A stretch of DNA of 64,000 nucleotides, from contig CM082581.2 of the NCBI GenBank assembly GCA_040954595.2, forward strand, positions 1,302,001 through 1,366,000, read 5' to 3'. Both the position numbers and the translations under genes were made by a program. The DNA comes from Balanoglossus misakiensis. Its lineage: Eukaryota > Hemichordata. This document shows, piece after piece, positions 35,101 through 47,800 of this stretch. The notes under the pieces are model-generated. The model did no database searches and was not told the DNA's origin. It saw only the letters and a program-made list of their open reading frames with translations. Position 1 is the stretch's first letter; every line of letters starts with the position of its first letter.

Positions 35101-37766
35101 AACACTGTCCACTACGGCCTGGTTACTGTGTGCTCTGGTTAATGTTGACGCAAAGGTTGACCCCACCAAACACTCAAAATTAATGGGCAGAACACTGTCC
35201 ACTACGGCCTGGTTACTGTGTGCTCTGGTTAATGTTGACGCAAAGGTTGACCCCACCAAACACTCAAAATTAATGGGCAGAACACTGTCCACTATGGCCT
35301 GGTTACTGTGTGCTCTGGTTAATGTTGACGCAAAGGTTGACCCCACCAAACACTCAAAATTAATGGGCAGAACACTGTCCACTACGGCCTGGTTACTGTG
35401 TGCTCTGGTTAATGTTGACGCAAAGGTTGACCCCACCAAACACTCAAAATTAATGGGCACGATACTGGCCACTCTGGCCTACTTAATGTTGACGCAAAGG
35501 TTGACCCCACCAAACACTCAAAATTAATGGGCAGAACACTGTCCACTACGGCCTGGTTACTGTGTGCTCTGGTTAATGTTGACGCAAAGGTTGACCCCAC
35601 CAAACACTCAAAATTAATGGGCAGAACACTGTCCACTCGACCTGGTTACTGTGTGCTCTGGTTAATGTTGACGCAAAGGTTGACCCCACCAAACACTCAA
35701 AATTAATGGGCAGAACACTGTCCACTACGGCCTGGTTACTGTGTGCTCTGGTTAATGTTGACGCAAAGGTTGACCCCACCAAACACTCAAAATTAATGGG
35801 CAGCACACTGTCCACTATGGCCTGGTTACTGTGTGCTCTGGTTAATGTTGACGCAAAGGTTGACCCCACCAAACACTCAAAATTAATGGGCAGAACACTG
35901 TCCACTACGGCCTGGTTACTGTGTGCTCTGGTTAATGTTGACGCAAAGGTTGACCCCCATCAAACACTCAAAATTAATGGGCACGATACTGGCCACTCTG
36001 GCCTGGTTACTGTGTGCTCTGGTTAATGTTGACGCAAAGGTTGACCCCACCAAACACTCAAAATTAATGGGCAGAACACTGTCCACTACGGCCTGGTTAC
36101 TGTGTGCTCTGGTTAATGTTGACGCAAAGGTTGACCCCACCAAACACTCAAAATTAATGGGCAGAACACTGTCCACTACGGCCTGGTTACTGTGTGCTCT
36201 GGTTAATGTTGACGCAAAGGTTGACCCCACCAAACACTCAAAATTAATGGGCAGAACACTGTCCACTATGGCCTGGTTACTGTGTGCTCTGGTTAATGTT
36301 GACGCAAAGGTTGACCCCACCAAACACTCAAAATTAATGGGCAGCACACTGTCCACTATGGCCTGGTTACTGTGTGCTCTGGTTAATGTTGACGCAAAGG
36401 TTGACCCCACCAAACACTCAAAATTAATGGGCAGAACACTGTCCACTACGGCCTGGTTACTGTGTGCTCTGGTTAATGTTGACGCAAAGGTTGACCCCAC
36501 CAAACACTCAAAATTAATGGGCAGAACACTGTCCACTACGGCCTGGTTACTGTGTGCTCTGGTTAATGTTGACGCAAAGGTTGACCCCACCAAACACTCA
36601 AAATTAATGGGCAGAACACTGTCCACTACGGCCTGGTTACTGTGTGCTCTGGTTAATGTTGACGCAAAGGTTGACCCCACCAAACACTCAAAATTAATGG
36701 GCAGAACACTGTCCACTACGGCCTGGTTACTGTGTGCTCTGGTTAATGTTGACGCAAAGGTTGACCCCACCAAACACTCAAAATTAATGGGCAGAACACT
36801 GTCCACTATGGCCTGGTTACTGTGTGCTCTGGTTAATGTTGACGCAAAGGTTGACCCCACCAAACACTCAAAATTAATGGGCAGCACACTGTCCACTATG
36901 GCCTGGTTACTGTGTGCTCTGGTTAATGTTGACGCAAAGGTTGACCCCACCAAACACTCAAAATTAATGGGCAGAACACTGTCCACTACGGCCTGGTTAC
37001 TGTGTGCTCTGGTTAATGTTGACGCAAAGGTTGACCCCCACCAAACACTCAAAATTAATGGGCACGATACTGGCCACTCTGGCCTAGTTAATGTTGACGC
37101 AAAGGTTGACCCCACCAAACACTCAAAATTAATGGGCAAGATACTGGCCACTCTGGCCTAGTTAATGTTGACGCAAAGGTTGACCCCACCAAACACTCAA
37201 AATTAATGGGCATGATACTGGCCACTCTGGCCTAGTTAATGTTGACGCAAAGGTTGACCCCACCAAACACTCAAAATTAATGGGCACGATACTGGCCACT
37301 CTGGCCTAGTTAATGTTGACGCAAAGGTTGACCCCACCAAACACTCAAAATTAATGGGCAGAACACTGTCCACTACGGCCTGGTTACTGTGTGCTCTGGT
37401 TAATGTTGACGCAAAGGTTGACCCCACCAAACACTCAAAATTAATGGGCAGAACACTGTCCACTACGGCCTGGTTACTGTGTGCTCTGGTTAATGTTGAC
37501 GCAAAGGTTGACCCCACCAAACACTCAAAATTAATGGGCAGAACACTGTCCACTACGGCCTGGTTACTGTGTGCTCTGGTTAATGTTGACGCAAAGGTTG
37601 ACCCCACCAAACACTCAAAATTAATGGGCAGCACACTGTCCACTATGGCCTGGTTACTGTGTGCTCTGGTTAATGTTGACGCAAAGGTTGACCCCACCAA
37701 ACACTCAAAATTAATGGGCAGAACACTGTCCACTACGGCCTGGTTACTGTGTGCTCTTTTTAATGT
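29200..37766. repeat. 8.5-kb satellite array with 90-bp and 74/75-bp units
   Basis: The long unit (90 bp) reads TTAATGTTGACGCAAAGGTT, GACCCCACCAAACACTC, AAAATTAATGGGCAGAACAC, TGTCCACTACGGCCTGG, TTACTGTGTGCTCTGG. The short unit (74 or 75 bp) lacks the last 16 bases, ending GGCCTAG, and has GGCACGATACTGGCCACTCT. Long units occur in runs (about 17 units at 30240-31760, others at 32060-32870, 33170-34150, 35000-37010, 37340-37760). Short units form runs of two to five between them. Edge units near 29200-29330 are most diverged, while the right edge is abrupt. Because 90 is divisible by three and lacks stops, both strands show long open frames (30-residue repeats). These are by-products of the satellite. 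Confidence 0.95.
34504..36451. repeat. 974-bp higher-order duplication inside the satellite
   Basis: Marker variants recur with a fixed 974-bp offset: CCTACTTAATG (34504/35478), ACTCGACCTGG (34661/35635) and CCCCCATCAAAC with a short/long hybrid unit (34981/35955). This shows that blocks of about a dozen units were duplicated together. Similarity fades after about 36330. Confidence 0.85.
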
Positions 37767-38622
37767 TAATGGTAGGTCGTGGCTGTCTCATTTCAGGGAT
37801 TTGTGGACTAAATGTCAATCTTTGTACTATTCGTACATGAAACTTTTCTTTCAAATACAACTTACAGACCAACATAGACAGTCATGCTTATATAAGTATG
37901 ACTATCTATTAAAGTAACATTCATATCATGATTGTTGTTTTACACTGTGTTTTCAAAGTAATTGTTGCAGTAAACCAATTGCCTTGCTTGGAAATATTAA
38001 AAGGGAAGTCCTGTCCAGCTGATTTATGCATAATTTCTACACAATGTTTTTTTCTGAAAGAATGACCTCAAAGCTACCCAATTATGTAGCTGAACCGGAC
38101 TTCCCCTTTAAATGCTACCAGTGAGCTTGTTTGTCTTTGTAAATACACTCAAGTATTAATCCCCTTTTTCTCAGAATTCAATGCATCTTCATGCCATGAG
38201 GTGAGAGGACACTTTTGTTAGCAGGAGGGAAACAAATCCAAAATAAATAATAACAGTGCAAAGTTGGTCTGCTGACTTTCTCCACATTTCATTATTGAAT
38301 TACGGCAAAATTATGAAATCCAATTATGAAATTCAGCTTTTTGTCCACTTTTTGTTGCTGCAAATTCATTGCGGTATAAAGGTCAATAATATGACAAATC
38401 TTGGTTAAAAGTATACAGTCACCTTCAATACACATTCCCATATATGGCTGAATGGCGTATTTGAGCATTCTAAAGAACATATGGTGGCGCCTGTTTTCCA
38501 CGTGTGCCACCAAATGAAAATCTGTGATTGGCTAGATTTCAATTTTCCATGGTAACTATATATAGCTAATTTTCCATGGGTGATCATATACCTTTAACTC
38601 TATAGTTTAACATGATACTTAC
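37767..38622. other. Satellite right flank with MITE fragments
   Basis: 37767-37805 (TAGGTCGTGGCTGTCTCATT, GGGATTTGTGGA) is a fragment of the 41907-42131 element. 38001-38107 is a small TTAA-flanked MITE. 38441-38593 (ends at TTAA 38594-38597) is a repeat with an inverted relative at 54515-54655 (shared CCATATGTTC/GAACATATGG, CAATCACAGATTTT). No exon of the downstream gene was found. Confidence 0.6.
38001..38107. mobile_element. 107-bp TTAA-flanked MITE, family 3
   Basis: Ends AAGGGAAGTCC and GGACTTCCCCT lie between TTAA at 37997-38000 and 38108-38111. The inner parts CAGCTGA and TTCAGCTACATAATTGG are partly complementary. A diverged relative of one half interrupts CCP1 at about 41610-41730. 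Confidence 0.75.
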
Positions 38623-38808
38623 GAACACATGATTGGTTAAAAGTGTAGACATCATACATTGAGAGACCAGTTTCTCCAGGTGGCAGATAGAATCCACCTG
38701 TGCCGTTATTTGCATATAAGAGATAGCCTTCTTCACAGGAACATTGAAAACCACCTGCAGTGTTTTTACAAAGTTGATCACAAGAATGTGAAGCACATTC
38801 ATTTATAT
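38623..38808 (-). CDS. Calcium-binding EGF-like domain 2 with extended last loop
   Basis: A 186-bp phase-1 exon: DINECASHSCDQLCKNTAGG, FQCSCEEGYLLYANNGTGG, FYLPPGETGLSMYDVYTFNQ, SCV. DINE and C.N....F.C.C are present. The loop between cysteines five and six is about 36 residues, against roughly 8-15 in ordinary cbEGF. The exon ends in phase 1 (GTTC/GTAAGT), so at least one more exon follows, possibly beyond the 8.5-kb satellite. Confidence 0.85.
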
Positions 38809-41800
38809 CTACAAAGAAGGAACATGGATTGGATTAAAACAATGTACGTTCAGTAAAATTGAAAGTATTGTCATTTCTTTTAATCGTGAATTTTGGGATT
38901 ATCTTGTGTACGTACAAGATGAATCTGTGATAAAATAAAGGCGTCACCTTGCTTGCTTTTGAAATACAAGGCCATTAATTTAGTTGATAATAGAAGAAAC
39001 CTGCTGACTCAGCATGGTTCACCAATGGTTTGTCTATGGACAAAAACCTTAAAGAAATTTATCTCAAAATAGAGCATTGTAATCACACAATTTTATTTGA
39101 CCAATGATTTTATATTTACTAGACTGAGCTATGTGTAAAATTTCGTGAAAATGACAATAGTAGAAGTTTGTTTTCTAGCAATTATCAATGTAATCCTATG
39201 AGACACCTGAGATTAAAAGGTCATTCCAAAAATTTATCCGGAATTCTGAAATAAGTTCGGAATGTGTTAAATGTGAAAATAGTGACTTGAAGTTATGTTG
39301 CAAGTGACTTGTTTATGTCTCACCTTTGCATGCTGTTCCATTCACATCTGGTTCAAATCCCACCAAACATGCACACTGATAGTCACCATCTCTATTTTCA
39401 CAGACTTGATTGATTCCACACCGTGCCACCAATGTACTACATTCATTGATATCTGAAATGTTATTCATCAAGATATGATCAAAATCCCACAGGTCCGCTG
39501 GTAAATTCAGACCAACAAGTTTAGCTGGGAACCACCAGACCAACAGGAAATTTTCACAAACAAATTTTCGCGAACTATGCAAGAGCCAAAAAAAAAGACA
39601 TTTTTGCGTAAAAAACTATTTTCAGTGATAACAATGTAGTGAAATACGAGAACATGAAAATTAATCGTCTCATAACAGTTTCTGCTTTTGATATCGCAAA
39701 AAATTTCTTTGTCGCGAAAATTTCCTGTTTTACAGTAATCAATGAAAAATAAAATTACGAAAATCATGAAATTTCTGACAGCCATAGATTTGCATGGCAT
39801 GAACTGTATGTCCTATCAGCATGTAGTTTAGGTGACATTTATGATAAATAGTCAAATTACTGGAGTGATCGATTACGGTACCTCATAAGCAGACAACCAC
39901 ATGAAGACCAATCTTGATGTGAACTTACCAATGCATGATGGTATTGCACTATTCCACTGTAAATCGGATTGACAAGTCAGGTAATCAGCACCATTTAATT
40001 CATAGCCAGCATTACAATAGAATGTGATGTTACTGCCCATATAATATGGTCCACTATCAGGGACAGCTTGTAGATGTGGGTCTGTTATGAGTATATCACT
40101 GCAGTTCAATCCTGCAAGTAAAAAAAATAAAACACTATGTGGATGCAGACTTGATTGTGGTATATATATTGGGTATCTGTATTCTGTCACAACTTTAACA
40201 TTTTCACCCCAAGTTCCCACTATAAAAGTCCAGATACCATTGACTCCTTTTTTTCAATTATCGACTAAATTCATGACTCTGTATTTCAAAAACAAGCGTG
40301 GTGACCCCTATATTTTATCACAAATTTTCATTATACATACATAGGATAATCCAAAAATTAACAATTAAAAGAAATGACCATATTTTCAATTTTACTGAAT
40401 GTACATCGTTAAATGACTTACGTTGACAGTATCCTGGATCTCCAATCCATGATCCATCTTCACCACATGTAGAGACAGTGTAGCCAGTCAGACTGTAGCC
40501 AGATGGACATGAGTAGGCAACGGTTGTTCCAAAAATCAATGAATCACCATTAACAATTTCATATGATAAGTAGTTGTCTACATTCGGTGGTGGACACTCG
40601 CGAGCTGTTTGGATAAGATGAACAGATAACATTACAAGTGTGTTAATACTAGGAAAATGGTTTAAAGGGACATGCAGTAACCCTCACAATCCTGCATATT
40701 TTCAAGTTACCAGTGTCTGGTTTAACATTCAGTGTGTAATGTCCCAATTAGACACCCATGTGGAATGTAGCAACCAGCACAAAGTGCCCCATCATAACGC
40801 TATGGAGAGAATTTCAACTTGAGTCAGTGATTTTTATGAAAACATGACAGTGAACACCCTGTGTTATACTTTGTTTTCAAAACGACTCATCACACACTTT
40901 AAAGCCTCTAGAGCTGCCAAATTTCACAATTTTTTTCTTTTCCACAGTAAAACCTTTCAAATCTATGGTGATGCATACCACGATAGCTAGCTGCATACTG
41001 TTTGTATGGAGGCTGATTTTAATAAAATGGGTACGGCACCTGTTTAATACATTGCACGTTTAAATTGCAACATACAGCCACAATCAGGCATTGATGACAT
41101 GTTCTTGTATCCCTATCAGTAAGCTTAATTATTTCAATGTACCAATCTACGTCGGAAAATAAAATCTGAAAATAAATGCAAAAAGTGGCAGCTCTAGTGG
41201 CTTTAAAGCACTGAAAGGTTCAGAGGACTAACATTTTTTCTGAAAATCCGTCTCCTAAGTGTGCACTACAATGGCAGTTTAATTGTTTTCAAAAATATCA
41301 ACTTACACTCGCATTGGGGCACAAGTGGACCCCAGACACCATCTGCTTGGCATTCCAATGAAGACACATTATTTATAAACTGATAGCCCTCAATGCATTG
41401 ATAATAAGCAATGCCACCATACACTGTACTGGTAACATTGGTAAGAATTCCATTGCTGCACTCAGGGGGTCCACCACATGTTATTCCTAAAAAATAAACA
41501 ACAAATTAGTGTCATTCAAGTTGTTGCTAACAATAGATTCAAGAGACAAATTAAGTCTCTCTCATCACTGCACTTTTTTCATTAATTATCTTGGATACAA
41601 GACACCAGGCTAGGCATATTTGCATAGCTGGTACGACTTATACACGGCGAAAATGTTTTTTTTTTCCTGAAAGAGTGACCTCAAAGCTACAAAATTATGT
41701 AGATATCAGCTAGACCGGACATCCCCTTTAACTACTGGATAACCGTCCGAGCATTGGAATGAGACAGAGACATCATACCTTCTATCTCTGTACTGGTCAC

Positions 41801-44800
41801 CACGCCCTCACTAATCACAATTTCGGGACAGTCTGTCAGAACAAGGATCACAATGATAAGAATGCATGCAGACAAATACTTAAACTCATAAATGTCAGTT
41901 GTTTTAAAGTGAAGGGGTCGTCGCAATGCGTTTGTTTATAAACATTACAATTCATCCACAAATCCCTCAAATAAAATAATTCTTAGAATGAACGAAGCAG
42001 CTGACAGTATCCTAGACTGTCCATGACAGCAACTGAAGATCCTAGTAGGTCGTGGCTGTCTAATTTCAGGGATTTGTGGATGAATTGCAATGTTTATAAA
42101 CAAACAAACGCAGTGCGACGACCCCATCACTTTATTGAGTGTGATACAAGAGTGTTGCCATTCCTGTCAATGGTCCAAAATTGCATTGCAATTGTAAGAA
42201 ATTACTGTCTCTGTTTTTCCAGCTCTTTGAAGTTTCGTAAAAAATCAAAAACATTTGCACCTTTCAATTAATGACTCTAAATCACAAGGAATAAAGGGAG
42301 AGTGTGTTTCTAAGAATTCTGTAACAACTTTTTCTGAAATGTTAGTAAGTTACTGTAAAACACTTTATTTTCGCGAGCAAGAGATTTTCGCGAAATACGC
42401 GAGAGCCAAAATAGCGTGAAAATAAAAAGTTGCGTAATTTTTTTGAAGATAAAGATGCAATGAATGAAATAAGAGAACGCGAAAATTAACACTGGCGAAA
42501 CAGTGGCCTCTCTCGATGTCGCGAAAAATTTCAACTCGTGAAAATAAAGTGTTTTACAGTATGTGTACCTGGTGAAAATGAAGCCCTGAATCCTTTAGCT
42601 GGTCGTGTTCTACTACTCCTGAACACAACCGAAAAGTGTCCAATGTCTGTACGGCAATCGGGTGGTGGCACAGTGCCATCAATGACTCCATCAGAATTGC
42701 CACTCCATGGACCAATAATGACATCATCATCACTCTCAGTACCATTGTATACCTTCAGAAACAAAGACAAATTAAGCATGCATTGTAAATACCGTAAAAC
42801 GGGAAATCTTCACAACAGGAAATTTTCGCGATATCAAAGGTGGCTACTGTTACGCGACAATTAATTTTCACATTGGCATATTTTACTGCATTGTTATCTC
42901 TGAAGCATTTTAAGCGACTTTTTATTTTCATATTTTTTGGCTCTCACATAGTTTACGAAAATTTATCGTTCACGAAAATTTTATAGTATTCAATCCTTGT
43001 TGCATTTCCTGCTGTAACAGCTACTCAACATACTGTAAAATGGGAAATGTTCGCAAACAATAAATTTTCGCGATCTACGTGAGAGCCATCAAAACATGAA
43101 AATAAAAAGTTGCGTAAAAATGTTTTTCGGGGATAATGATGCAGTGAAATACAAGAACGTGAAAAGTTATTGTTGCATAACACTTGCCTCTTTTGATAAC
43201 GCGAAAATTTCATGTTGCAAAAGTATCCCGTTTTACAGTATATATGTGATTAATTAAATTTCCAAATTGTGTTCCAAAGTTGTATAGTTTGAAGTAATGT
43301 CTGCCAAAATTGTCAAACTAAAATCACTGCAAAATAATATGACAAATTTTTTAATATGACAAATATTTTTAACATGGCTGACTCATGATCATATCTGATA
43401 CTCACAATGATGTAATCAACATCTGTGTTCCTCTCTAATCCAAAGTTCTCATCAAAGATAAGAGTTAATGGTCTTCCAGTTGGTTCCTTGATTAACCAGC
43501 TACACATAACATCATCAGGGTAAGTGCTAACATCATACCCTGGTGACTGAATCGTGCCAAAACTACGCAGAATTTCAATTCCCTGGCAACCTTTAAAGAA
43601 ACAAGTGACCTATCGGTCAAAAGAGCTCTGCTGACTTTAACAGTGAAACCTATAGCTGGGCAATGATATGAATACCCTAGGTTTTAATCATAACAATTGT
43701 ATTCTATTAAACAAAACCAAACATAGACATCACAAGTATTTAATATCCACATTCAGCCTGATTCATTGTGCTAAAGAAAGAAAGAATTTATTCCTAAAGA
43801 ACAACATCAAAAGGAAGTACCAAGGTACTAATTTGCATATTCATGACCCGATCAAAATTCCAATAAAACAAAATCAGGTAGGGGCACCATAACACACATT
43901 CTACCAAATTTCAGCTCCATCGTACATGTAGTTAGGGAGAAGAAGATTTTTTACCAAAAATTATATTTTTAGATCTAATTTGCATATTCATGACCCGATC
44001 ATATCCAAATTTATGAAATCAGGTAGGGGCACCATAACACACATTCCTGCCAAATTTCAGCTCCATCGTACATGTAGTTAGGGAGAAGAAAATGTTTGAC
44101 CAACATTCTATTTTAGATCTAATTTGCATATTTATGACCCCATCAAATCCAAATTTACAAAATCAGGTAGGGGCACCATAACACACATTCCTACCAAATT
44201 ATAGCTAAATATGCAATGTCGTTTTAACGAAGAAGATTGAAATACCGAAAGTTGACGGACGACGGACAACGGACGCCGGACAACGGACGCCGGACGACAG
44301 ACGGACACTTATCAACCTACTGCTACAGCTTGGCTGACACAAGTGACAGCCAAGCTAAAAATACCAAACAAGGAATAATGAATTCAATCCACAGGTTTGG
44401 TGTAATCCTGGCTGCCTTTTATTTTGTGCTAGGGGATCAAATCACATAATAATTGCCTTCTGGATAAAAAGTCGTACGCGACAGAAGAAATGACTGTTAA
44501 CTGTATATGACTTCCTTAGGCTGCATTCACAAACACCTCTGGAGGGGGGGGCGGGAGAATTCAATTTTTTTTACCGCTAATTTTCACATGCCCCCCTTCC
44601 GAACTGCCAATATTTTCAAATCCCCCCCATCCGAACTGCCAAAATTTTGAAATCCCCCCCCCCCCCATTTTCTTTCACAGAGCAAAACACATCACCTATC
44701 TATCTTGTAAAAAGAAAAACAGCGCTCCCATGAAAAGAATTTGAAACTGATGTTTCCCCTCATCAGTGGGTATTAAAACTGAACATTGTTTTTATTTTTA

Positions 44801-47800
44801 AAGTACATATATTTGTATTCTGTGTTGGGAGACATTGTAAACCGAGAATTGAAGGGGGTGGGTTTGGGAGGGGGTGTCCCCCTCCCACGTAAGAAAATTT
44901 TCTAAAATACAGAGCTCAAAGCTGCATTTTAATGAACCCGGCAAAAGCAAATTAACTCAACTACCGGTATGTTGGGGAGGACAAATTTAACCGTCGCCGC
45001 TCAAAGTTATCATGGGGTGGGGCAAGTCCCCTGACCTGGGACACTAGATAAACCAGTCAATGATTGAAAGGTGTTGATGAATGGAGGGGGTGGGTGTGGG
45101 AGGGGGTGTCCCCCTCCCACATTAGAACATTTTGTAAAATAAAGGGCGCGAAACTGCATTTTTGTGGACTCAAAATAAATATTTAGTCGTTAAAGTTTTC
45201 AAGTCCCCCCCTTTCAGTCCCTAAATTATTTCAAATCCCCCCCTTACATACCCTCAATTTTTTCAAATCCCCCCCCTCAATTCTCCTGCCCCCCCCCTCC
45301 AGAGGTGTTTGTGAATGCAGCCTTAGGTCAAACCTTTCTGTCGTTATACATGTAGTTATCAAATTAAACTCATTTAACTTTTTTCACATTTTGTTATTTT
45401 TTCTGTTAAAAAGTTCCATAATGACCCAGTATCAGATTAGCTTATATTATAAACTTCCAGAAAGAATGGCAAAAGAAGATAGATCTGTGATCCTTACAAT
45501 TCTTACTGGGTTGAAATTCTTTGGGAATGATTTTAAGTGATTTAAAGGGACAAAGTTTCTCTCACTCGCTGCCCTTTTTCCATTAACTATGTTTGATACA
45601 AGACACTGTTTATGTTATTCTACATGTGGATATATAGTGAATCAACATTCAACCACGCACAACTTCCATCCCGTTTGTAGGATATGAGAGTAAAAATATT
45701 GCCAAAATGAATAAACGGTAGAGACCAATTATTCATTTTGGCGAGTTTTTTCACTCTTGTGTCTACAAGTGGGATGGAAGTTGTTTGTGGTCAAACGTTG
45801 TTTCAATATATATCCACATGTAGAATAACATAAACGCTGTATTGTATCATCATAATTCCTGGAAAAAGGGTAGCGAGAGAGAGTGTTTGTCCCTTTAAAA
45901 CATTGTTCTCTTGCATCATGAATCCTTGATTGCCTCTTCATTCAAACAACGTCTTGATCAATTTGAATGCGTTACCTACCTGCCCAGTAATGTACATGAA
46001 AACCTCTCATTGTAACTGCATCATCACTCTTAATGTCAACTCTCATCATACTTTTGGAAGATATGATGACATTGGGTAACTCCATCCCAGAAAATAAAGC
46101 AAGTCTGAGGGCAGGATTCAGTTCAGCGCCATCGTATACAGACACTTGATCAGCCCCATCTTCTGTTGCAAAGGAGATAAACGGAAAAGATATAAAAAAT
46201 AGCATCAAAGACACTTTGCTCCCATTTGATATGTACATTTAAATGTGACATACCGTACAATCATAGTGATCACAATTTCCTACACAAAACCATTAAGGGG
46301 CAAAGTCTCTCTCTCTCTCGCTGCCCCTTTTCCATTAATTATCGTTTGATTATCGTTTATGTTATTCTAGATGTGGATATATAGTGAATCAACATTCCAT
46401 CCCGCTTCATTTTGGGCGAGATTTTTACTCTCATATCCTAAAAATGGGATGGAAGGTGTGTGTGGTCGAATGTTGATTCACTATATATCCTCATGTAGAA
46501 TGACATAAACGGTGTCTTGTATCAAACATAATTAATGGGAAAAGGGCAGCGAGAGAGAGAGACTTCGTCCCTATAAGGACACCTTTAGCATTGATGAGGT
46601 AATATAAGAATACATCTGATAAAGAATATTTTCACATCCCAATAAACCAAAATCCAAAACAACTGGAAGAGCCGTTTCTGACATAAGTGGACTTTTGGAC
46701 CAAAAATGTCTAAAACTACCCACCCCCCTCCTCCCCAGTATTGATATTTGTCACATGTTTATGTACACCATAATAACAAATATTGTAGGTCCTTGTAAAC
46801 CAAATTTTAAGAAATCGGAAAAGTGACTACTGAGAATTGACCAGAAATGACAAAAATAAAATGTATTTTTAAAAATATAATTACTAATTTTTGTCATGCT
46901 GTAAAACAACTCACACGATTAATTGCATCTGAATCCACTACCTGTAAAGTGACAACAAATTCTGTTGTGAATGATGCCAGCTGTCAGTTACAATCTTCAT
47001 TGTTGAGATAATTCTTGCCTTCAAAATATTCTGTACTGCTGAGATTCTGTTTATATGACTGTGCTATGAAATTCCCACCACACAAAGAATACACTGAAAG
47101 AAAGAAGAAGTCATCTTAACAGAAACACTTCACAAACAGGACATCAGCAAGATCACAGTCGAGGTAGGGCAAATATTGCCTACATGTGCAATCTATAATG
47201 TTATACCAGGTTCACGTAGGGTAAAATTCGAAACGTTTCAGAGACACTATTTGCCTAAGGTAAACACAGAGCATTAATGCTTTTAGTTGCCTTGTGTCCA
47301 CACATGCAAAGTTTATGTGTAGTTCGCGAAAATTTATCGTTTGCGAAAATTTCCAGTTTTACATTATGTATAAAACTTGGTATTACCTGCTTGCCAAGAT
47401 GCTTCAAAGCCAGTAGCAGTATGCGAACTATCTGAGAGAAATTTCACCAACATTGCATTACCACTGCTAATAACTTCATCAGGCTGGTCCGGTCCACTGT
47501 ATGTGGCAAGAACTTTGGATGGGTCAAACACAGACACCTCGACAATGACAACAGTATCATGATAAAGTTCAGTGTCAAAATGTAGAAACTGAAAAGAATA
47601 AAAAATGTCACAACACACATCATAAATAGTGAGCTGTCTCAAGCCAATATACATGAAAATAAACACAGTTTCATGACTTAAGCCCCATTAGCTGTAACTT
47701 TTTGCATTTTTCAGTATTTCTATTCTGTGTATCAATTATAGTTTCTTGTTCAGCTACGCAGGGCAGAGTTAAATCCATAGTCTTAACTTCTCAACGAAAC

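Noticed and set aside
29200-37766. CRISPR-like array
   Set aside because: Units are contiguous near-identical 90/74-bp repeats without unique spacers, in an animal genome.
29257-37917. Long open frames (up to 630 codons) of 30-residue repeats on both strands
   Set aside because: They come from a 90-bp satellite unit without stops; both strands are equally open, every short unit breaks them, and there is no splice or start context.
38584-38802. 72-codon minus-strand frame over EGF2
   Set aside because: It is the wrong frame; the correct phase-1 reading gives the DINEC cbEGF module.
46984-46986. TGA as a selenocysteine codon
   Set aside because: The position is a structural tryptophan in CUB domains, one base change explains it, and no SECIS context is apparent.
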